Shown: positions 1-5,272 of the stretch, piece by piece
How positions within the stretch are numbered: the stretch's first letter is position 1
Layout: every line of letters begins with the position of its first letter
Assembly (NCBI GenBank): GCA_937868035.1
Contig: CALMLK010000271.1
Location: 1 to 5,272 of the forward strand
DNA: 5,272 nucleotides
From: an uncultured Alphaproteobacteria bacterium
Lineage (GTDB): Bacteria > Pseudomonadota > Alphaproteobacteria > Rhizobiales > Aestuariivirgaceae
Direction of reading: 5' to 3'
Notes under the pieces: model-generated
What the model saw: only the letters and a program-made list of their open reading frames with translations
Database searches by the model: none
What the model was told of the DNA's origin: nothing
Translations under genes and position numbers: made by a program

Positions 1-741
1 GCGGCCACTGTCATGGCGGATCAACGGGTGATGGTGATAGCGTGGCTCGGGGAGGCCAAGCAGCACCTGAAGGACACGATGAATGGCTGTCTGTTCACGC
101 AAGTCTTCGCCACGCACGATGTCCGTGACACCCTGGAACGCGTCGTCCACCACCACGGACAGATGATAGCTTGTGCCGATGCCTCTGCGGGCGATGATCA
201 CGTCGCCCCACAGTGCGGGAGCAGCAGGTTCGCGCACTCCCTTCTCGATCCATGACAACGGCGCTCCAGCGGCCGGCCCGGCGCGGTGCAAGGCTTCGTC
301 CATCATCAGGCGCAAGGCGGAGTCGCTGCTGAACATGTGAGCGATCCGGCGGCAGGTGCCGGGGTAGAGCGGCTGGCCCTCGGGATCTTGGCGCAGGCCC
401 GGGTGCTCGCTGGCGTAATCGGCCAGTGTCTTTCGCGAGCAGGTACAGACATAGAGCAGTCCCATCTCCATGAGACGTGCGACGGCGTCGAGATAGTCGG
501 CCATGCGCTGGCTCTGGAACAGCACGTCGTTTTCAAAATCGAGGCCCAGCCAACGCAAGTCTTCCAAGGCCGCCTGCACATGGGTGGACGTGCAGCGTTC
601 CTTGTCGATGTCTTCGATGCGCACCAGAAGCCGACCGCCCGCTTTCCTTGCCATGCGCTCATTGAGGAGTGCGGAATAGGCATGACCGAGGTGGAGCTTG
701 CCATTGGGACTGGGCGCAAAGCGGAAAACGGGCTGAACCAT
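1..741 (-). CDS. gluQ: tRNA glutamyl-Q(34) synthetase GluQRS, 3'-truncated
   Basis: This paralogue of the glutamyl-tRNA synthetase catalytic domain activates glutamate and attaches it to the queuosine base at position 34 of tRNA-Asp in the cytoplasm. The 247 visible codons translate without a stop. The N-terminus has the class I signature FRFAPSPNGKLHLGH (residues 6-20, HIGH motif as HLGH). It is followed by RIEDID (41-46), a zinc-site pattern CTC (99-101) plus YPGTC (126-130), and GVTDIVRGEDL (204-214). The window ends at HHPLIRHDSGR, just before where the KMSKS-like loop should come, so the last part of the roughly 290-300 residue protein is missing. The ATG at 741 is preceded by GAAGG four bases upstream and puts the class I motif at the usual distance from the N-terminus. 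An in-frame ATG at 795 would add 18 residues and overlap the divergent glycosylase gene, so it is less likely. The family call is firm. Confidence 0.95.
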   Translation of the reverse strand, partial: MVQPVFRFAPSPNGKLHLGHAYSALLNERMARKAGGRLLVRIEDIDKERCTSTHVQAALEDLRWLGLDFENDVLFQSQRMADYLDAVARLMEMGLLYVCTCSRKTLADYASEHPGLRQDPEGQPLYPGTCRRIAHMFSSDSALRLMMDEALHRAGPAAGAPLSWIEKGVREPAAPALWGDVIIARRGIGTSYHLSVVVDDAFQGVTDIVRGEDLREQTAIHRVLQVLLGLPEPRYHHHPLIRHDSGR

Positions 742-785
742 GCCGCCTTCTTGCGAAGCCCGCGCCGTTCCGTCAAATCCTTCCG

Positions 786-1436
786 ATGGAAGCATTGCGC
801 CCTGGCATATTGACGGACGACCTCCTGGCCGAAGGGATTCGCCACCTGTGTGCGCTGCACCCGTGCTTTGGCGAGGTCGTTGTGCGCCACGGGTCTCCCT
901 CACTGCGGGCCATGACGCCGGGAACGGCGACATTGCTGAACATCGTCACGGAACAGTTCTTGTCGCTCAAGGCAGCGCACGCCATCTGGTTCAGGATCGA
1001 AGCGCGCCTGTCGCCCTTTTCCAGCGACACAATCCTCGCCTGTCCCGTCGACGAGTTGAAGAGACTGGGCCTGTCGGGCGCGAAGGCCCGCAGTTTTCAC
1101 GGCATTGCGGCCCGCCTGCAATCCGCGCCCGACTATATCTCCGGGCTGACCGCCTTGCCGGACGACGAGGCGCGGGCACGTCTGGTCGCACTTCCCGGCG
1201 TCGGGCCCTGGACTGCCGACATCTACCTCCTCGCTGCCCTGCAGCGCGCTGATGTATGGCCAGCGGGCGATCTTGCACTGCGGCAGGCGGCAACCCATCT
1301 TTTCAGCCTGGGCGAACCGCTGACTGAGAAGACCATGTGGATCTTGGGCAACCGGTTTTCCCCCTGGCGGGCCGTTGCGGCGCGCCTGTTGTGGTCGCAC
1401 TACCGTGGTCTGAAGGGTCTGGGGCAGGCCAAATAG
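786..1436 (+). CDS. alkA: DNA-3-methyladenine glycosylase II (AlkA-type, HhH-GPD family)
   Basis: The product is a 216-residue monofunctional DNA glycosylase expected to excise alkylated purines such as 3-methyladenine in base excision repair. The helix-hairpin-helix is clear at LVALPGVGPWTA (133-144). The catalytic aspartate is D162 in VWPAGDLALRQA, the usual place in HhH-GPD enzymes. The C-terminal FSPWRAVAARLLWSHYR (191-207) is typical of AlkA relatives. It lacks the N-terminal AlkA domain of the 282-residue E. coli enzyme and matches the shorter form common in alphaproteobacteria. The conserved segment usually reading about IVGQQ/IVEQQ-S is IVTEQFLSLKAA (53-64), a mild variant. The ATG at 786 lies 44 bp from the divergent gluQ start and has no convincing Shine-Dalgarno. 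Extending to the ATG at 669 would run antisense through gluQ with unrelated residues, so it was rejected. The exact substrate range cannot be read from sequence. Confidence 0.88.
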   Translation: MEALRPGILTDDLLAEGIRHLCALHPCFGEVVVRHGSPSLRAMTPGTATLLNIVTEQFLSLKAAHAIWFRIEARLSPFSSDTILACPVDELKRLGLSGAKARSFHGIAARLQSAPDYISGLTALPDDEARARLVALPGVGPWTADIYLLAALQRADVWPAGDLALRQAATHLFSLGEPLTEKTMWILGNRFSPWRAVAARLLWSHYRGLKGLGQAK

Positions 1437-1453
1437 GTGGGACAATCGACCCC

Positions 1454-1481
1454 TTCACACGGCTGTCGCACCAGATATAGT
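1454..1481 (+). promoter_or_regulatory. Candidate sigma70-type promoter for the HNH gene
   Basis: TTCACA at 1454-1459 and TATAGT at 1476-1481 each match the housekeeping consensus at five of six positions, with a 16-bp spacer. The element sits in the 67-bp gap after the glycosylase stop. It would start transcription near 1488, just ahead of the Shine-Dalgarno of the HNH gene. It suggests the HNH gene need not depend on glycosylase read-through. It was found by eye only. Confidence 0.45.
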
Positions 1482-1488
1482 AGGCCTT

Positions 1489-1502
1489 GCTGGAGTTCCA
1501 GC
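1489..1502 (+). repeat. Small perfect inverted repeat over the HNH ribosome-binding region
   Basis: The 14-base sequence GCTGGAGTTCCAGC is a perfect inverted repeat that could fold as a 5-bp stem with a 4-base AGTT loop. The GGAG that serves as Shine-Dalgarno for the GTG at 1504 lies in its stem and loop. If transcription starts near 1488, the hairpin would be at the very 5' end of the mRNA. A palindrome this short may be chance. Confidence 0.3.
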
Positions 1503-1503
1503 G

Positions 1504-2076
1504 GTGGAGAGACACGTGTATCACGCGCCGATTGCGCCGGAAGCCTGTCCTGCCCTTGTCCTCAATGCCGATTACCGGCCATTGAGCTACTATCCCTTGT
1601 CCCTGTGGAGCTGGCAGGACGCGCTGAAAGCCGTGTTCATGGAGCGGGTCAACATCGTCTCCGAATATGACAGGGTGGTGCGCAGTCCTTCGATGGAATT
1701 CCGCCTGCCGTCGGTCGTCTCGCTCAAGACCTATGTGAAGCCGTCGCGCACGCCTGCCTTCACCCGGTTCAATGTCTTTCTGCGTGACCGCTTCCAATGT
1801 CAGTACTGCGGGTCGTCGGACGATCTCACTTTCGATCACGTGATCCCGCGTTCCAAGGGCGGACAGACGACATGGGACAACGTGGTTGCAGCATGCGCGG
1901 GCTGCAATCTCGCGAAGGGCGGGTTGCTGCCGCACGAGGCGCACATGTTCCCGGCCCACAAGCCGCATTGTCCCAGCGTGAACGACCTGCACGCCAACGG
2001 CAGGCTGTTCCCGCCCAACTATCTGCACCAGAGCTGGATGGATTACCTTTACTGGGATACGGAACTGGACCCCTGA
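1504..2076 (+). CDS. HNH endonuclease family protein
   Basis: The 190-residue protein has a McrA/HNH-type zinc-stabilised nuclease domain in its middle. Zinc-binding pairs are C99-x-x-C102 and C131-x-x-C134. The HNH core is FDHVIPRSKGG (110-120) with the catalytic histidine H112, followed by TWDNVVAAC (123-131) and NLAKGG (135-140). The N-terminal portion ALVLNADYRPLSYYPLSLW (17-35) and a C-terminal tail ending YLYWDTELDP are typical of a widespread, stand-alone bacterial HNH family of about 185 residues whose biological role is not settled. It has no methyltransferase or other defence partner here, so a restriction role is not supported. The GTG at 1504 has GGAG eight bases upstream. A second in-frame GTG at 1516 also has a purine-rich stretch ahead and would shorten the protein by four residues. 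The gene converges on dsbB with 12 bp between the stops. Confidence 0.92.
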   Translation: MERHVYHAPIAPEACPALVLNADYRPLSYYPLSLWSWQDALKAVFMERVNIVSEYDRVVRSPSMEFRLPSVVSLKTYVKPSRTPAFTRFNVFLRDRFQCQYCGSSDDLTFDHVIPRSKGGQTTWDNVVAACAGCNLAKGGLLPHEAHMFPAHKPHCPSVNDLHANGRLFPPNYLHQSWMDYLYWDTELDP

Positions 2077-2088
2077 TCGCGCGGGACC

Positions 2089-2547
2089 TCAGCGCCGCGC
2101 GCCGCGCAAGGCCAGCAGCGACAAGACCAGCGAGACGACTGCATTCCATCCCGCCAGCGACAGGCCGAGGATGCGGAGCGCGGCCTCATTGCAGCGCACA
2201 GCCATCTTGTTGAGATCGGGAAGTCCGTCGCCAAAATTCACATCGCCGCCCGAGCAGGTGACAGGTCCCTGCCACCATCCCCATTCAACACCCGAATGAT
2301 AGGCACCGAAAATGGCGCTGCCCAGCCACCAGATCGCCATGACCCACAGGGCACCGCGGATCCACGCCGGGTTCCAGGCCGCCACCACAAGGGCGACGGG
2401 AATGCCGATGTAATAAGGCCAGCGCTGAAGCAGGCAGAGCTCGCACGGCGCGTAACCATAGTACTCGAATATCCAGGCACCTGCGATGATGACGAAGGCG
2501 ATGATGGCGATGAGGAGACTTGTGGCGCGCGGCGGCATGTTCAGCAT
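2089..2547 (-). CDS. dsbB: Disulfide bond formation protein B (DsbB)
   Basis: DsbB is an inner-membrane protein that reoxidises the periplasmic thiol oxidase DsbA and passes electrons to quinone. The 152-residue product has four predicted membrane segments (about 8-28, 43-60, 65-82 and 125-147). It has the two periplasmic cysteine pairs of the family: C35-x-x-C38 in YAPCELCLLQRWPYY, and C98 with C119 in the second loop. The motifs GAYHSGVEWGWWQGP (81-95) and LGLSLAGWNAVVSL (127-140) are typical of alphaproteobacterial DsbB. The ATG at 2547 overlaps the upstream yqaA-like stop in ATGCTGA, which points to translational coupling. An ATG at 2538, three codons in, would remove the overlap and cannot be excluded. 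No dsbA is visible in the window. Confidence 0.95.
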   Translation of the reverse strand: MLNMPPRATSLLIAIIAFVIIAGAWIFEYYGYAPCELCLLQRWPYYIGIPVALVVAAWNPAWIRGALWVMAIWWLGSAIFGAYHSGVEWGWWQGPVTCSGGDVNFGDGLPDLNKMAVRCNEAALRILGLSLAGWNAVVSLVLSLLALRGARR

Positions 2548-3149
2548 GTGGGGGTTCCAGAAGCGGCAAGATACTTCACGGCGAGATAGAGTCCAATCAA
2601 TAGCGCCGCGGCAATACCTGCAAGCAGGCCCAGCCGCCTTTCGATGAATGTCTTGATCGTCTCGCCATAGCGCTGCAGCGCCCAGGCCAGCGCGAAGAAC
2701 CGGGCCCCGCGGGCGATGATGCAGGAGAGCAGGAAGAATACGAAGCTGACCTGTGCCACCCCTGCGAGAATGGTGACGACCTTGATGGGCGGCAGGTGCG
2801 CCAGCCCCGATGTCACGAGCAGGAGCACAAGGGTATCTTCGCTCGCGCAGGCTTTGAGGGCTTCAAAGCTTTCGAGCTTTCCGTAGAACATCAGGATGGG
2901 CTTGGCGATTGCTTCATAGGCGAAGTAGCCAAGTGCATAACCGGCGATGCCGCCCAGCGTGGAGGCAAGCGTGGCCACAAGGGCATAGCGGTAGGCGCGG
3001 CTGGGTTTCGCCAGTGACATGGGCAGGAACAGCACATCGGCCGTGACGAGGAAGATGGAGCTCTCCACGAAGGCGATGACCGCAAGCCAGCGTTCCGCCG
3101 ACTTTCGAGCCGCGAGCGAAAGCGTCCAGTCATAGAGAGCGCGCAGCAT
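2541..3149 (-). CDS. YqaA/DedA-family (VTT/SNARE-associated) membrane protein
   Basis: This 202-residue integral membrane protein resembles the alphaproteobacterial YqaA branch of the DedA superfamily, thought to act in lipid or membrane homeostasis, with substrates uncertain for this branch. Family-like parts are MLRALYDWTLSLAA at the start, VESS (28-31), LASTLGGIAGYALGYFAYEAI (61-81), IARGARFF (145-152) and FIERRLGLL (168-176). Membrane segments fall near 22-47, 52-80, 105-132, 133-157 and 173-193. The usual FFPIPPD-type loop reads IFLVTAD (32-38) and the second TPIPYKV-type loop reads HLPPIKV (118-124), so both proline motifs are altered. The ATG at 3149 starts four bases after the arfB stop and matches the usual N-terminus of relatives. 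An ATG at 3161 would overlap arfB by 8 bases and add four residues. The order arfB, this gene, dsbB indicates one operon. Confidence 0.85.
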   Translation of the reverse strand: MLRALYDWTLSLAARKSAERWLAVIAFVESSIFLVTADVLFLPMSLAKPSRAYRYALVATLASTLGGIAGYALGYFAYEAIAKPILMFYGKLESFEALKACASEDTLVLLLVTSGLAHLPPIKVVTILAGVAQVSFVFFLLSCIIARGARFFALAWALQRYGETIKTFIERRLGLLAGIAAALLIGLYLAVKYLAASGTPTC

Positions 3150-3153
3150 GCCG

Positions 3154-3576
3154 TCAGTCATCCAGTCCGGGTTTGACGCGGCGTTTCGACTTGACGTCCG
3201 AGCGCCGCGACTTTGATTCGAGCCGGCGCAGCTTTGACGCCTTTGTCGCCCTCGTTGCAATACGTTTGCGCGGCCGCACCGCGGCCTTGCGGATCAGGGT
3301 TATCAGTTTCTGAAGGGCGTCCTCCCGGTTCCGTTCCTGTGACCGGTGCTGTTTTGCGGTGATGACGAGGTCGCCGGATTGCGCAAGTTGCGGCCCCGCC
3401 AACATGCGCAGGCGCGCCCGAACTTCATCGGGAAGGCTTGCGGTCTCGATGTTGAAACGCAGCTCCGCCGCCGTCGCGACCTTGTTGACGTTCTGGCCGC
3501 CCGGACCCGAGGCGCGCATGAAGTTCCAGCGCAAATCCGCAGGGTCAATGATGATCGAAGGCGTGATGAGGATCAT
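3154..3576 (-). CDS. arfB: Alternative ribosome-rescue factor ArfB (YaeJ-type peptidyl-tRNA hydrolase)
   Basis: ArfB enters the A site of ribosomes stalled on non-stop mRNA and hydrolyses the peptidyl-tRNA, backing up trans-translation. The 140-residue product has the usual length. The class I release-factor core carries RASGPGGQNVNKV (21-33), with the catalytic GGQ at 26-28. The lysine- and arginine-rich tail (about 101-136, with TKASKLRRLESKSRRS at 111-126) is what docks into the empty mRNA channel. It also distinguishes ArfB from full release factors, which have codon-recognition domains absent here. The ATG at 3576 gives the standard N-terminus MILITPSIIID. A purine tract AAAGGGG lies 12 bases upstream, a slightly long spacing. 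Extending to an ATG at 3678 would run into the tRNA gene on the other strand and was rejected. It is the first gene of a compact minus-strand cluster with the yqaA-like gene and dsbB. Confidence 0.95.
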   Translation of the reverse strand: MILITPSIIIDPADLRWNFMRASGPGGQNVNKVATAAELRFNIETASLPDEVRARLRMLAGPQLAQSGDLVITAKQHRSQERNREDALQKLITLIRKAAVRPRKRIATRATKASKLRRLESKSRRSDVKSKRRVKPGLDD

Positions 3577-3599
3577 GGAATCGTTAAGCCCCTTTCCGG

Positions 3600-3627
3600 T
3601 TGACGGCGCAAGGGCTCGCGCTCTAGA
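3600..3627 (+). promoter_or_regulatory. Candidate promoter of tRNA-Leu(CAA)
   Basis: TTGACG at 3600-3605 is a near-perfect -35 element and TCTAGA at 3622-3627 a weak -10, with a 16-bp spacer. The -10 is followed by the GC-rich stretch CGTGGCCCCGCGC before the mature tRNA 5' end at 3643. A strong -35 and GC-rich discriminator are typical of stable-RNA promoters under stringent control, so control of that kind is inferred. The element lies inside the 66-bp gap shared with the divergent arfB. Confidence 0.45.
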
Positions 3628-3642
3628 CGTGGCCCCGCGCAA

Positions 3643-3726
3643 GCCCGTGTGGTGGAATGGTAGACGCGGCGGACTCAAAATCCGCTACCGAAAGGTGTGG
3701 GGGTTCAAGTCCCTCCACGGGCACCA
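3643..3726 (+). tRNA. tRNA-Leu, anticodon CAA
   Basis: This is a complete class II tRNA that decodes UUG. The acceptor stem pairs GCCCGTG (3643-3649) with CACGGGC (3716-3722). The discriminator is A3723, as expected for leucine, and CCA is encoded at 3724-3726. The anticodon stem GCGGA/TCCGC (3669-3673, 3681-3685) encloses the loop CTCAAAA with anticodon CAA at 3676-3678. The long variable arm (3686-3698) contains the stem ACC/GGT around GAAA, marking a leucine/serine-type tRNA. The T arm has loop TTCAAGT (3704-3710). The D arm contains the usual GTGGAATGGTAGACGC found in bacterial tRNA-Leu. All stems are intact, so the gene should be functional. Confidence 0.97.
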
Positions 3727-3779
3727 GTTCCTGATCCGCCTTTTCCTCCAGGTCCGGTTGATCCGTTGCCTGTGGCGGG

Positions 3780-3808
3780 TTGGCGACCGAGGCATTCACT
3801 GCCATAAC
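3780..3808 (+). promoter_or_regulatory. Weak candidate promoter of the carboxypeptidase gene
   Basis: TTGGCG (3780-3785) and CATAAC (3803-3808) are spaced by 17 bp and match the housekeeping consensus at about four of six positions each. Transcription would start near 3815, leaving almost no leader before the GTG at 3824. The gene might instead be read from the tRNA promoter, since no convincing terminator lies between. The evidence is thin. Confidence 0.22.
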
Positions 3809-3823
3809 CGGGGTGTGTTGCAC

Positions 3824-5221
3824 GTGAAGAAGTTGTTGTTCGTTCTTCTGTCCCTCCTGCTCCTCGGCGCGCCCGTGGCGGCCCAGGAAAGCGATGCCGA
3901 CGCTGGTGACGACGATGCCGTTCAGACCGAACAGGCCCCACCTCCCGGAAAAGAGAAACCCGCGGCCACCGCCGCTGCTCCCGGGAAGGTCGCCAAGAAA
4001 GCCAAACCGGTGAAGCCGGAACCACGAGGGCCTTCCATCCTCATCGATGCACGGTCAGGCGAAGTGCTGATGGAGGAACGTGCAGGCGAACCGTTCTATC
4101 CCGCGTCGCTCACCAAGCTGATGACCAGTTACATCATCTTCCACAAGCTGCGGTCGGGACTTCTGAAGCCGGACCAGGCGCTCGTCGTGTCCGAACTTGC
4201 CCATTCCCAGGAGCCGAGCAAGATTGGCGTGCCAACGGGCAAAACCGTGACAGTCGATTTTGCCCTTCAGGCGCTGCTTGTCTATTCGGCCAACGACATG
4301 GCCTATGTGCTGGCCGAAGGAGCCGACGGTTCGATTGCCGCCTTCGCAGACGAGATGAATGCAACGGCACGGCGCTTGGGACTGACGGCTTCTCACTTCA
4401 TGAACCCCAACGGACTCTTTGATGCGCGTCATGTGTCGAGCGCGCGCGACCTCGCGGTTCTGGCGGCGGTCATCATCAACGAATTTCCGGAGTACCAGAA
4501 ATATTTCGTGCAGCAGTATCTGGAGGTCGGCAAGCGCCGGCTGCCCAACCGCAACATCCTTATCCGCACCATGCCGGAGGCGGATGGCATGAAGACGGGA
4601 TTTGTCTGCGCCTCGGGGTTCAACCTCGTTGCCTCCGCCACCAGGGATGGCCGCCGTCTCATCGCCGTGGTGATGGGCATGCGCAACAGCGCGGCGCGCG
4701 CTGCTGCCGCCAAGGCCATGCTGAATGCAGGCTTTGACATGCCGGCTCTGCCTCGCCGCAAAATTGCCGACGTCATCAACCTGCCGCAGGGCGCCATCGT
4801 TCCGGTGGACATGACGGGCACCGTCTGCCGCAGCAAGCCTCCCGTGACTGTCCAGGACGGCGCCGAGCTTGCAGGCTGGGCCGCGTCCTTCGGCACCTAT
4901 GACAGCGCCGACAAGGCGCAGATGGCACTTCGTGGCCGGGCCCTGAGCCCAGCTGGATTGTCCGCAGGCGGACGTGCCGGCATCATCCAGATGCCTGATG
5001 GGGCAGGGTTCCTTCCGGTGATCTGGGGCCTCGACCAGATGCAGAGCGTCAATGTGTGTTCTGCCTACAAGCTCGATGGCGCGCATTGTGACGTGCTGCC
5101 TGCCGTGCTGATGGACAAGATCGCGACCATCGCCAAGGCGCGCAAGGCGGCACAGGCAACGCAGGCGCCGATCGAGCAGGGTTCCGACGGCGCGCAGCCG
5201 AACAGCCCGGCCCGGAAGCTC
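3824..5221 (+). CDS. D-alanyl-D-alanine carboxypeptidase (peptidase S11) with SPOR-like domain, 3' end missing
   Basis: This exported penicillin-binding protein trims the terminal D-alanine from peptidoglycan pentapeptides in the periplasm. Residues 1-20 form a signal peptide (MKK, a leucine-rich core, cleavage after PVAA). Residues 21-68 are an acidic, then Pro/Ala/Lys-rich linker. The S11 domain (about 69-305) has all active-site motifs: S95-LT-K98, S155-A-N157 and K257-T-G259. Residues about 349-427 (starting GWAASFGTYDSADKAQMAL) resemble a SPOR domain, which binds amidase-stripped glycan at division septa, so septal targeting is inferred. The GTG at 3824 gives the best signal peptide; GTG at 3815 and TTG at 3818 are in-frame alternatives, and GGGG ten bases upstream is a weak Shine-Dalgarno. 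Genuine coding reaches about 5221 (466 residues). The frame stays open through the adapter to 5272, and the real stop is absent. Confidence 0.93.
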
Positions 5222-5272
5222 TTTTTTAATGATACGGCGACCACCGAGATCTACACTCTTTCCCTACACGAC
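5222..5272 (+). other. Illumina P5 / TruSeq universal adapter contamination (with T-linker)
   Basis: Bases 5228-5272 begin AATGATACGGCG and end CCCTACACGAC. They agree base for base with the first 45 nt of the Illumina universal (P5) adapter as I recall it. The six T residues at 5222-5227 match the T spacer at the 5' end of the flow-cell P5 oligo, so the artificial part probably begins at 5222. It is not genomic sequence and should be trimmed. In the carboxypeptidase frame it reads FFNDTATTEIYTLSLHD, a string familiar as an artefact in protein databases. Confidence 0.97.

Noticed and set aside
742..795. Alternative gluQ start at the ATG at 795
   Set aside because: It adds 18 residues before the usual N-terminus and overlaps the divergent glycosylase start; the ATG at 741 has the better ribosome-binding sequence.
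286..890. Open frames of 175 codons (plus, 286-813) and 194 codons (minus, 306-890)
   Set aside because: Both overlap gluQ in other frames and show no family motif, while the gluQ frame carries the full class I synthetase signature.
1504..2076. HNH gene as part of a restriction or defence system
   Set aside because: There is no methyltransferase, specificity subunit, helicase or toxin nearby. The neighbours are housekeeping genes, and the protein matches a widespread stand-alone HNH family.
2079..2100. Inverted repeat GCGCGG / CCGCGC between the converging HNH and dsbB genes as a shared terminator
   Set aside because: The 6-bp stem has a 10-base loop, overlaps the dsbB end and has no T-run on either side. 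Such GC repeats arise easily by chance here.
3150..3260. Longer start for the yqaA-like gene at 3260
   Set aside because: It would run 107 bases into arfB, and its Arg/Ser/Gln-rich residues are the arfB tail read in another frame.
3577..3678. N-terminal extension of ArfB to an ATG at 3678
   Set aside because: The extension overlaps the tRNA-Leu gene antisense and adds residues unlike ArfB. The ATG at 3576 gives the normal length and N-terminus.
3727..3760. Rho-independent terminator after the tRNA
   Set aside because: There is a TTTT at 3741-3744 but no stable GC-rich hairpin directly before it.
4055..5086. A 343-codon open frame on the minus strand
   Set aside because: It is antisense to the carboxypeptidase, whose active-site motifs, signal peptide and domain order are unmistakable. 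Its own translation is rich in His, Arg and Gly with no recognisable domain. Long antisense frames are common in GC-rich genes.
1..5272. Mobile element, CRISPR array, prophage or undescribed multi-gene system
   Set aside because: I saw no direct repeats with spacers, transposase or integrase motifs, or terminal inverted repeats. Almost all the sequence is explained by recognisable genes and short gaps; the longest gene-free stretch is about 97 bp.

Overview
The window looks like a short contig from a GC-rich alphaproteobacterium, probably of the Hyphomicrobiales/Rhizobiales type. The evidence is the high-GC codon usage, the style of the GluQRS, ArfB and YqaA-family proteins, and a D-Ala-D-Ala carboxypeptidase that carries a C-terminal SPOR-like domain. 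The taxonomic assignment is inference from protein style; no marker gene settles it.

Layout, left to right. Positions 1-741 (minus) hold a 3'-truncated gluQ (glutamyl-queuosine tRNA-Asp synthetase). It is divergent, across 44 bp, from an AlkA-type DNA-3-methyladenine glycosylase at 786-1436 (plus). A 67-bp gap with a plausible sigma70-type promoter and a small hairpin leads to an HNH endonuclease at 1504-2076 (plus). The HNH gene converges, with only 12 bp between stops, on a tightly packed minus-strand cluster read arfB (3576-3154), yqaA-like (3149-2541), dsbB (2547-2089). Upstream of arfB, on the plus strand, is a complete class II tRNA-Leu(CAA) with encoded CCA (3643-3726). It is followed by a secreted D-alanyl-D-alanine carboxypeptidase with a SPOR-like domain (from 3824 to the end).

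Functions. The genes are housekeeping or maintenance genes: tRNA modification (gluQ), alkylation repair (alkA), stalled-ribosome rescue (arfB), membrane homeostasis (yqaA), periplasmic disulfide formation (dsbB) and peptidoglycan maturation (the carboxypeptidase). A link between DsbB and the carboxypeptidase is possible, because the latter is exported and has several cysteines, but this is inference. I found no phage genes, insertion sequence, CRISPR array, toxin-antitoxin pair or defence cassette, and no sign of an undescribed system.

The most important observation is technical. The last 45 bases (5228-5272) are identical, as I recall it, to the start of the Illumina P5/TruSeq universal adapter, preceded by six T residues that match the T linker of the flow-cell oligo. 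The sequence from about 5222 on is therefore artificial. It extends the carboxypeptidase reading frame with the spurious peptide FFNDTATTEIYTLSLHD, and the true 3' end of that gene is missing. Both window ends cut genes, consistent with an untrimmed contig from a draft or metagenome assembly.
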